A stretch of DNA of 40,659 nucleotides. Source: an uncultured Collinsella sp. Lineage in GTDB: Bacteria; Actinomycetota; Coriobacteriia; Coriobacteriales; Coriobacteriaceae. The DNA lies in NCBI GenBank assembly GCA_938005465.1, contig CALLNU010000003.1:1-40659 (forward strand). The letters are read 5' to 3'. Made by a program: the position numbers and the translations under genes. Position 1 is the first letter of the stretch. Each line of letters begins with the position of its first letter. The notes below the pieces were generated by a model. It searched no databases. It saw only the letters and a program-made list of their open reading frames with translations, and had not been told where the DNA came from. Of this stretch, positions 35,202 to 40,659 are shown in pieces.

Positions 35202-35795
35202 TTAACGCTTGATCTCGATATCGTCGAGCTTGACGTCCATGGCCTCGGTCTTGGCCTCGGCGATGTCATCGGCAAATTCCAGGGACTTCATCATGGTCTC
35301 GACGGCGTCCTTGTGCTCCTCGACGTTGTCGATGCGCACATACACACTGCCACCGTCAACGTCGGTGAAGTACTCGGTCGTCACGCCGCCCGAGTGCGTA
35401 AAGTAGGCACTGCGCCAGGTCTTGCCGTTGTACTTAACGGGATCGCTCTCGGTCCATCCGGAGTTGGCCTTCCACTTTGCCTCGTAGTCGAACAGCTCGT
35501 CGGCGTTCTTGTCAGAGTCGAAGACGGGGATGAAGCGGTCGCTGGCGTGCTCGCTCTCGGTGAACTTAAACTGGGCCCTGTCGGCGGTGTCGCCTGCGAC
35601 GTCGGTGATCTCGACGCCCTCGGGGACCTCGACCTTAAACCAAATGAAGTCGGTCCTCATATCCACGGCTGGCTTTTCTGCGCCGCCGCCACCGCCACTG
35701 CCGGTAGCGCCGCCGCTGCCGCCGCAACCCACCAGGGCAACCGCGGCAAAGAGACTGATGCAGAGGGTGAGAATCGCAAAGGCCTTCTTTTTCAT
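35202..35795 (-). CDS. Lipoprotein of unknown function (paralogue 1)
   Basis: A 197-residue lipoprotein. The signal peptide MKKKAFAILTLCISLFAAVALVGC ends in a VALVGC lipobox (lipid-modified Cys24), followed by a Gly/Ser linker. The mature part (about 45-197) is a single beta-rich domain (DFIWFKVEVPEGVEITDVAGDTADRAQFKF, KYNGKTWRSAYFTHSGGVTTEYFTDVDGGSVYVRIDN) of no family I recognise. GAGGAGG lies 8 bases before the ATG. The gene at 36,023 is a tandem paralogue with the same order of motifs (WFKVE-PEGV, RFIPV, YNGRTW, FTDV-GSVYV, SIEF). It has its own terminator and probably its own promoter. Confidence 0.85.
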   Translation of the reverse strand: MKKKAFAILTLCISLFAAVALVGCGGSGGATGSGGGGGAEKPAVDMRTDFIWFKVEVPEGVEITDVAGDTADRAQFKFTESEHASDRFIPVFDSDKNADELFDYEAKWKANSGWTESDPVKYNGKTWRSAYFTHSGGVTTEYFTDVDGGSVYVRIDNVEEHKDAVETMMKSLEFADDIAEAKTEAMDVKLDDIEIKR

Positions 35796-35867
35796 GGTCG
35801 TGTCCTCCTCGATCTGTAATCGTCCATGGATTACCTGCCTTTACTGTACGCGCGAGCGGCTCGTTCT

Positions 35868-35886
35868 GGTGGGCCATGTGTCCCAT
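35868..35886. promoter_or_regulatory. Shared operator-like element upstream of lipoprotein 1
   Basis: GGTGGGCCATGTGTCCCAT, about 73 bases before lipoprotein gene 1. The identical 19 bases occur at 36835-36853 upstream of lipoprotein gene 2. The core GGG-n-CA-nn-TG-n-CCC is an imperfect palindrome. Confidence 0.4.
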
Positions 35887-35938
35887 TCTGAGGGCCGGAT
35901 TTGCGCCGTTAAGTGGCAATATGTCCGGGCGCAAGAGA

Positions 35939-35967
35939 GGGGAGGGCCGGCACTGTCGACCCTCCCC
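35939..35967 (-). terminator. Terminator of lipoprotein gene 2
   Basis: The stem GGGGAGGG-CGG (35939-35950) pairs with TCG-CCCTCCCC (35956-35967) with one mismatch. The minus strand continues CTCTCTTG, a weak T-tract. It resembles the terminator at 35103-35130, so it was probably duplicated with the gene. Confidence 0.55.
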
Positions 35968-36022
35968 GGAGTTGGGCGCCCGCGCTTTTTATGGAGCGCG
36001 CACGGACGCGCGTGGGCACTTG

Positions 36023-36622
36023 CTACTTGATCTCGATACTCGAAATCTCGACGTCGCGGGCCTCGGTAACCGCTTCGTTCATGTCATCGGGGAACTCGAT
36101 GGAGTTCAGAAGCGCCTCGGCTTCTTTCTTGTGCTGGTCGAAGTTCGAGATGAGGACGTAGACGCTTCCCGGCTCAACATCGGTAAAAAGCATGGTTGAG
36201 ATGCCGCTGTTGTCCTCGTATGTTCCGACGAGCCACGTCCTGCCGTTATACTCGACGGACCCGCCATCCTTCCACTGGAACGTATCCCCCTTCTTTTCCG
36301 CCTGGTCGGCGTGGGATTCCTCGGCCGTCAGCGCTTTTTTCCAAACGGGGATAAAGCGATCGGCCGAGGCGTTCTCGTCTTCGGGGAAGGTGAGCTGGAC
36401 CCTGTCGGCATTCTTGCCGGCAGAGTCGCTTACGCCGACGCCCTCGGGCATCTCGACCTTAAACCAGATGTAGTCGGTCTTCTTGGCGACGGGGGCCTTT
36501 TCCTTGCTCTCGCTCTTGGGGGCGCTGCCGCCGCCCGATGCGCTCCCGCCGCAGCCCACAAGGGCGAGCGCGGCAAAGAGGGCGATGCAAAGGGAAAGGA
36601 TTGATAGGGTCTTTTTCATCAT
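36023..36622 (-). CDS. Lipoprotein of unknown function (paralogue 2)
   Basis: A 199-residue lipoprotein: MMKKTLSILSLCIALFAALALVGC with an LALVGC lipobox, a Gly/Ser/Lys linker, then the same unknown domain as the gene at 35,202 (DYIWFKVEMPEGVGVSDSAGKNADRVQLTF, EYNGRTWLVGTYEDNSGISTMLFTDVEPGSVYVLISN). The open frame reaches 36655, but GGAGG sits 8 bases before the ATG at 36622. Tandem duplication is clear from motif order and shared flanks. Function is unknown; the two may have diverged in ligand. Confidence 0.84.
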   Translation of the reverse strand: MMKKTLSILSLCIALFAALALVGCGGSASGGGSAPKSESKEKAPVAKKTDYIWFKVEMPEGVGVSDSAGKNADRVQLTFPEDENASADRFIPVWKKALTAEESHADQAEKKGDTFQWKDGGSVEYNGRTWLVGTYEDNSGISTMLFTDVEPGSVYVLISNFDQHKKEAEALLNSIEFPDDMNEAVTEARDVEISSIEIK

Positions 36623-36763
36623 GGTGGCGTCCTCCTTGTCTGCTGATGACATCACGGCGCCGCATGCTGTTGGGGTACTGATTGCGCTGGCGGCGGATGT
36701 CTCTGTGTACTGTGCGACTTATGCCTCCGTTCATCGCTTGTGGCCGTTGCGCGGCCGTTCCCC

Positions 36764-36793
36764 AACGGGTTCCTTACTAACGGGTTCCTTACT
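36764..36793. repeat. Two perfect tandem 15-base repeats
   Basis: AACGGGTTCCTTACT occurs twice in direct tandem (36764-36778 and 36779-36793), upstream of lipoprotein gene 2. It could be a regulator site pair or a replication-slippage product. Confidence 0.7.
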
Positions 36794-36834
36794 TATAGAT
36801 ATGCCCCAGCTTGTGCTGCTCGGGAGTCTCGAAA

Positions 36835-36853
36835 GGTGGGCCATGTGTCCCAT
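36835..36853. promoter_or_regulatory. Shared operator-like element upstream of lipoprotein 2
   Basis: A 19-base identical copy of the element at 35868-35886, here 213 bases before the lipoprotein 2 start. The tandem 15-base repeat lies between. The rest of the 394-base gap 36623-37016 holds the fchA promoter. Confidence 0.4.
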
Positions 36854-36908
36854 GTTTGCGTTGGCATGGCCTATCGTGTGCCATAGAAATCCGCGATGGC
36901 CAGGTGCG

Positions 36909-36937
36909 CTGACGCTCGCGTACTTATGGGCTAGACT
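36909..36937 (+). promoter_or_regulatory. Probable fchA-folD promoter
   Basis: CTGACG (36909-36914), a 17-base spacer, then TAGACT (36932-36937), about 80 bases before the fchA ATG. Confidence 0.35.
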
Positions 36938-37016
36938 TAGCACCATTACGTGATCGATGCGGTCGGCCGGCGTCGGCCGCCCGACCGATATATATGACTT
37001 GAAGGTGCGTGTGCGT

Positions 37017-37649
37017 ATGAGCCAAGAGATGATGGATAAAACCTGTCGCGGTTTTGCCGAGGCGCTGGCCGCGCGCGAGCCAGTTCCCGGTGGTGGCAGC
37101 GCGAGCGCTTTTGTGGGCGCGCTGGGCGCCTCGCTGTGCGGAATGGTTGCCCGCTACGGTGCGACCAATCCCGCGCTTGCTGATCGTGCGGATGACCTGA
37201 CGCGTGCGTTTGCCCAGGCAGACGAGTTGGCGCAGGAGCTTGTGGGTCTGGTCGCCGAGGACGTTCGTGCGTACGGCCAGGTGTCCGCTGCGTACGGTAT
37301 TCCGCGTGAGGACCCGGCCCGACCGGCTGCGATTCAGGATGCGCTGCATGTGGCCGCTATGCCGCCGTATCGCATTATGGATGCCTGCGGGCGCGCACTG
37401 GCGCTGCTCGAGGACATGGCCGACAAGGGTTCGCGTCAGCTGCTGTCCGATGTGGCGTGCGGCGCCGTATTCTGCCGCGCCGCCATGCAGGGCGCGAGCT
37501 TGACGCTCTTTGCGAACACCACGTCTATGAAGGATCGTGCACGCGCCGAGGAGCTCGAGACGGCGTGTGATGAGTTGCTCGACACATGGTTGCCGCGCGC
37601 CGATACGCTGGCGCGCCGCGCCTCCGACGCTGCAAGAAAGAGGGGATAG
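37017..37649 (+). CDS. fchA: Cyclodeaminase/cyclohydrolase family protein (methenyl-THF cyclohydrolase, FchA type)
   Basis: A 210-residue, mostly helical protein of the FTCD-C/FchA family, with the signature REPVPGGGSASAFVGALGASLCGMVARY near the N-terminus and the typical SDVACGAVFCRAAMQGA late block. FchA hydrolyses 5,10-methenyl-THF to 10-formyl-THF; the related FTCD domain deaminates formimino-THF. I favour the cyclohydrolase because folD follows by 2 bases and lacks its own cyclohydrolase residues. No histidine-degradation genes are seen. The open frame starts at 36957, but the ATG at 37017 (MSQEMMDKTC) fits the family and follows GAAGG. Confidence 0.87.
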   Translation: MSQEMMDKTCRGFAEALAAREPVPGGGSASAFVGALGASLCGMVARYGATNPALADRADDLTRAFAQADELAQELVGLVAEDVRAYGQVSAAYGIPREDPARPAAIQDALHVAAMPPYRIMDACGRALALLEDMADKGSRQLLSDVACGAVFCRAAMQGASLTLFANTTSMKDRARAEELETACDELLDTWLPRADTLARRASDAARKRG

Positions 37650-37651
37650 CC

Positions 37652-38506
37652 ATGGCTGAGCTACTGAAGGGTGCTCCCGTCGCCCGCACTTTGACTGAGG
37701 AGCTCGCTGCCCGCTGCGCTGCGCTGCGCGAACGCGGTGTTGTTCCGACGCTTGCTATCGTGCGTGTGGGTGAACGCGAGGACGACCTATCCTACGAGCG
37801 CGGCGCCCTTAAACGCTGCGAAAAGGTTGGCATCGAGGCGCGTCGCGTGTTGCTTCCTGCCGGTGTTTCGCAAGACGAGCTGTTGACGGCCATCGAGGAC
37901 ATCAGTGCCGACTCGGCTGTTCATGGCTGTCTGATGTTTCGCCCGCTGCCCGCCGGCCTTGACGAGAACGCCGTCGCCGCAGCGCTCGATCCCGCCAAGG
38001 ACGTTGACTCCATGACGCCGGCTTCGCTGCTCACCACGCTTTCGGGGCGCGGCGAGGGTTTTGCCCCCTGCACAGCTGAAGCCGTGCTTGCTTTGCTGGA
38101 TCATTACGGCGTTGAGCTGGACGGCGCCAAAGTTGCCGTGGTCGGACGCTCACTGGTAATTGGCCGCCCCGTTGCCGCCATGCTTACGGCGCGCAACGCA
38201 ACCGTGACGACGTGCCATACGCATACGCGCGATCTTGCCGCCGAGTGCTGTGCTGCCGACATTGTGGTTGCCGCCGTTGGACGCGCGCGCACGATTGGCG
38301 CAGATGCGGTCCGCGAGGACCAGGCGATTATCGATGTTGGCATTAATTGGGACGAAGCCGCTGGCAAGCTGGTCGGCGACGTCGATTTTGATGCCGCGGA
38401 GCCGGTTGTTGGCGCAATCACCCCCGTGCCGGGTGGCGTGGGTGCCGTGACGACAGCAATTCTCGCCAAGCACGTGATCGAGGCGGCTGAGCGCGCGGTA
38501 AAATAG
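37652..38506 (+). CDS. folD: FolD family methylene-THF dehydrogenase, cyclohydrolase residues lost
   Basis: A 284-residue FolD homologue that would oxidise methylene-THF with NAD(P). Retained blocks are the CTAEAVLALL substrate loop, VVGRSLVIGRPVAAML (nucleotide loop), KDVDSM (115-120) and GAITPVPGGVGAVTTA. The usual YxxxK reads Y48-E-R-G-A52, so the catalytic Lys (E. coli K54, human K56) is Ala. The VQLPLP segment reads MFRPLP, so the conserved Gln is F96. Both losses are known from monofunctional dehydrogenases such as yeast MTD1. The start at 37652 is 2 bases after fchA with AGAGGGGA ahead. Confidence 0.93.
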   Translation: MAELLKGAPVARTLTEELAARCAALRERGVVPTLAIVRVGEREDDLSYERGALKRCEKVGIEARRVLLPAGVSQDELLTAIEDISADSAVHGCLMFRPLPAGLDENAVAAALDPAKDVDSMTPASLLTTLSGRGEGFAPCTAEAVLALLDHYGVELDGAKVAVVGRSLVIGRPVAAMLTARNATVTTCHTHTRDLAAECCAADIVVAAVGRARTIGADAVREDQAIIDVGINWDEAAGKLVGDVDFDAAEPVVGAITPVPGGVGAVTTAILAKHVIEAAERAVK

Positions 38507-38540
38507 GCGTTTGGAGGCTGTTTAGGGGGTTGGTTAGATA

Positions 38541-38778
38541 CCCCGTGGTCAAAAAATGCCAAATATGAGTACTGTTGCCAAGTTAGTCACATATGTTTGA
38601 GATCATTTTGGCTCTTTAGCGATAAGTAATATCGTTAAAGAGCCAATTTTATTGGACGTATGGGGAATTACTAGACTCAGTTTTTGGACAGGTGAGGATT
38701 CCCGGCGCCCGGAACAGTGCAATTTGCTGCCACTAAATTTGTGACAGTACTCATATTTGGCATTTTTTGACCACGGGG
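38541..38778. repeat. 238-bp element bounded by 35-bp perfect inverted repeats
   Basis: The arms 38541-38575 and 38744-38778 are perfect 35-base reverse complements. The 168-base interior has no gene but contains a terminator-like hairpin (38608-38646). It fills most of the folD-dipeptidase gap. The size and layout resemble a MITE, but no target duplication is visible at the edges (ATA on the left, GCT on the right). It is more AT-rich than the flanking genes. Confidence 0.82.
38608..38652 (+). terminator. Terminator-like hairpin inside the 238-bp element
   Basis: A 17-bp stem (38608-38624 with 38630-38646, one mismatch) with loop AGTAA is followed by TTTTATT. It is about 100 bases after folD and may end that transcript. 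Confidence 0.6.
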
Positions 38779-38861
38779 GCTGCCGAGGCCGTGGTTTCGC
38801 CCTTTTTGCGTCGAAGCGATACACTGTTGCCGTTTGATTTCTTCGCTCAAGGAGGATGCGC

Positions 38862-39785
38862 ATGCCGTGCACAACGATTTTGGTTGGTAAGAACGCGAGC
38901 TACGACGGGTCGACGCTTGTCGCGCGTAACGAGGACTCGTCCAACGGGGTGTTTGAGCCCAAGCGCATGCGCGTAGTGCATCCCGACGAGCAGCCGCGCG
39001 TCTACACGAGCGTCCTGAGTCACCTGACCGTTGAGCTGCCCGATAACCCCATGCGCTACACGAGCGTCCCCGATGTTGTCCCGGGCCACGGCATCTGGGC
39101 CGAGGCCGGTTTCAACGAGCTCAATGTGGGCATGTCCGCAACCGAGACGCTCACCACCAACGAGCGCGTCCGCGGTGCCGACCCGCTTGTGGACTACGTG
39201 CCCGCCAAGGGCAACGAGGGCGAGGACGGATACGTTCCGGCGCAGCCTGGTGGCCTGGGCGAGGAGGACATGGTTACCCTAGTCCTGCCGTACGCCAAGT
39301 CCGCCCGCGACGGCGTGCGTATCTTGGGCGACCTGCTCGAGCACTACGGCACCTACGAGAACAACGGCATCGCCTTTAGCGACGTGGACGAGATCTGGTG
39401 GCTTGAGACCATCGGCGGCCATCATTGGATTGCCAAGCGTGTGCCCGATGACGCCTATGTGACCATGCCCAACCAATTGGGTATCGACAGCTTTGACCTG
39501 GATGACGCCGAGGGCGCCCAGGCCGACCACATGTGCTCCGCCGACCTGCGCGCCTGGATGGCCGAGTGGCATCTGGACCTGACGCTGGGCGTCGAGAGCG
39601 ACGGCCCGGCTGCCGTCTTTGCAGCCGCGCTGGAGACGGCCGTGCGTGCCTGCATGGCGCCGCCCGGCGGGGGGAAACTGTTTTTCGCCGACTTGACGAA
39701 ATTTCCGGCTGTTTTTTCACTCTCCTGCCCAAAACGGGGAATGTGCCAAAATTTTTGTTGTATTGCACCGGCAAAGGTTGTATAA
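38862..39785 (+). CDS. C69 family dipeptidase, broken after about residue 267
   Basis: The N-terminus MPCTTILVGKNASYDGSTLVARNEDSS is that of a PepD-type N-terminal-nucleophile dipeptidase (C69); Cys3 is the nucleophile. GGAGG ends at 38855, so the start is the ATG at 38862, not the in-frame ATG at 38856. Typical blocks continue (GIWAEAGFNELNVGMSATETLTTN, PYAKSARDGVRILGDLLE, EIWWLETIGGHHWIAKRVPDDAY) through TAVRACMA (about 39660). After that the sequence turns AT-rich and the frame adds about 40 unrelated residues (KLFFADLTKFPAVF ...) before TAA at 39785. Family members are usually far longer (around 500 residues), so the 3' half is missing, most likely through a contig join. Confidence 0.82.
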   Translation: MPCTTILVGKNASYDGSTLVARNEDSSNGVFEPKRMRVVHPDEQPRVYTSVLSHLTVELPDNPMRYTSVPDVVPGHGIWAEAGFNELNVGMSATETLTTNERVRGADPLVDYVPAKGNEGEDGYVPAQPGGLGEEDMVTLVLPYAKSARDGVRILGDLLEHYGTYENNGIAFSDVDEIWWLETIGGHHWIAKRVPDDAYVTMPNQLGIDSFDLDDAEGAQADHMCSADLRAWMAEWHLDLTLGVESDGPAAVFAAALETAVRACMAPPGGGKLFFADLTKFPAVFSLSCPKRGMCQNFCCIAPAKVV

Positions 39786-39786
39786 T
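39758..39786 (+). promoter_or_regulatory. Promoter of the EF-G-like gene
   Basis: TTGTAT (39758-39763), 17 bases, then a perfect TATAAT (39781-39786). It is the only consensus -10 I found in the window and lies in the AT-rich foreign segment, 74 bases before the ATG. Confidence 0.6.
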
Positions 39787-39859
39787 TTCTACATTAGGCA
39801 TCCCCGGCGGCCGGTGGGACTGGCCGCGGCAACAGCACAACATAAGGAGTGGAACAAAC

Positions 39860-40659
39860 ATGAGCTATTCTGTACAAAACATCCGCAACGTCTGTCTGCT
39901 GGGCCACAGCGGAAACGGCAAGACCGCCCTGGCAGAGAGCCTGCTGTATATGACCGGGGCCATCGACCGGATGGGCCGGGGCGCGGACGGGAATACGGTC
40001 TGCGACTATGATCCGGAGGAGACCAAGCGGCAGATCTCCATCTCCACCGCTGTGGCGCCGCTGGAGTACAAGGGGTGCCGGATCAACGTGCTGGACACGC
40101 CGGGCGCGTTCGACTTCGCCGGCGAGGTGATCGAGGCTCTACGGGCCGCCGACGCCGCCATCATCGTCTGCTCCGCCAAGGGCGGCATGAGCGTGGGCGC
40201 CGAAAAGGCGTGGAAATACTGCGAGGCCCGCAAGCTGCCCCGCATCCTCTATATCTCCAAGACCGACGAGGAGAACTCCGACTACAACGCCACCTTCGAC
40301 GCCCTGCGTGAGCGCTTCGGCAACAAGATCGCCCCCATCGTGGTCCCCATCTGGGACGACAACAAGAAGGTCACCGGCATCATCGACGTGCTGAACAAGC
40401 GCGCCTACGACATCGAGGGCGGCAAGCGCCACGAGATCCCCATCCCCGACAACAAGAAGGACGTGGTGGAGGAGCTCTATACCGCCCTGGTGGAGTCGGT
40501 GGCCGAGACCAGCGAGGAGCTCATGGAGCGCTACTTCAACGGCGAGGAGTTCACCTACGCCGAGATGATCCAGGGTCTGCACACCGGCGTCAAGGAGCTG
40601 TCCATCTTCCCCGTGGTCTGCGGCTCCGCTCTCTCCGGCCTGGGCACCCAGATGCTGCT
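39860..40659 (+). CDS. Elongation factor G-like translational GTPase, 3' end outside window
   Basis: The frame is open from ATG 39860 (TAAGGAG 9 bases before it) to the window end. The 266 visible residues are the GTPase (G) domain of an EF-G-related protein. Motifs: G1 GHSGNGKT (15-22), a switch I-like EETKRQISISTAVAPLEY, G3 DTPGAFDF, and ISKTDEEN where NKxD (G4) is expected, so the Asn is Ser. G5 appears as CGSALSGLG. This fits the EF-G2/FusA-like group rather than canonical EF-G. Codon use (ctg, acc, aag, atc dominant), the consensus promoter and the look of the protein fit Oscillospiraceae-type Firmicutes, not the rest of the window. Confidence 0.85.
   Translation, partial: MSYSVQNIRNVCLLGHSGNGKTALAESLLYMTGAIDRMGRGADGNTVCDYDPEETKRQISISTAVAPLEYKGCRINVLDTPGAFDFAGEVIEALRAADAAIIVCSAKGGMSVGAEKAWKYCEARKLPRILYISKTDEENSDYNATFDALRERFGNKIAPIVVPIWDDNKKVTGIIDVLNKRAYDIEGGKRHEIPIPDNKKDVVEELYTALVESVAETSEELMERYFNGEEFTYAEMIQGLHTGVKELSIFPVVCGSALSGLGTQML

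Overview
The window looks like a high-GC Gram-positive chromosome from the Coriobacteriia, most likely Collinsella or a close relative. This is inferred from codon use, strong GGAGG-type ribosome sites, AddA/AddB-type repair proteins, an LAxTG-type cell-wall sorting motif and an actinobacterial/Gram-positive type LexA box. There is no rRNA or tRNA, no CRISPR array, and no transposase or phage module. The last ~1 kb (from about 39,660) does not fit the rest. A C69 dipeptidase gene breaks off in mid-domain and is followed by an AT-rich promoter and the start of an EF-G-like GTPase gene with Oscillospiraceae/Firmicutes character, so the contig is probably chimeric there.

Layout. 1-877: 3' part of an M42 aminopeptidase. 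1,024-3,242 (minus): mnmA and cysK, with a divergent Rrf2-family Fe-S type regulator at 3,496. 4,066-5,055: a small holin-like membrane protein (minus) and a TrpR/YerC-like repressor with a possible Trp-containing leader peptide. 5,275-19,617: a DNA replication and repair block with addB, addA, dnaE and a SWIM-SNF2 helicase. 19,719-20,080: a superoxide reductase gene with a one-base frameshift and no desulforedoxin cysteines. 20,198-22,183: a NAD-synthetase homologue that has lost both sets of catalytic motifs. 22,478-24,686: a tightly overlapping ruvC-ruvA-ruvB operon with a LexA (SOS) box over its promoter. 24,831-26,498: fhs. 26,678-30,416: a repeat-rich single-pass membrane protein, a CDF metal transporter (minus) and a two-zinc-ribbon protein of unknown role. 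30,842-31,891: a solitary DUF1016/YhcG PD-(D/E)XK nuclease (minus). 32,060-36,622: a small PH-like protein, a Tat-exported, wall-anchored PI-PLC-like enzyme (minus) and two tandem paralogous lipoproteins (minus). 37,017-38,506: fchA-folD. 38,862 onward: the truncated C69 dipeptidase and the foreign EF-G-like gene.

How the genes fit together. AddAB, DnaE, the SNF2 protein and RuvABC form a recombination and replication theme. Fhs, FchA and FolD are the three enzymes that convert formate to methylene-THF. FolD lacks the catalytic Lys and Gln needed for cyclohydrolase activity, so the adjacent FchA probably supplies that step. Rrf2 divergent from cysK suggests cysteine or Fe-S control.

The most unusual non-coding content is a series of long inverted repeats between genes (about 930, 5,101, 12,022, 16,004, 22,202 and 38,541). 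Arms are about 19-38 bp and several are perfect. They are not explained by any gene here and look like small non-autonomous repeat elements or mRNA 3'-end structures. Everything was read by eye; no database search or alignment was run.
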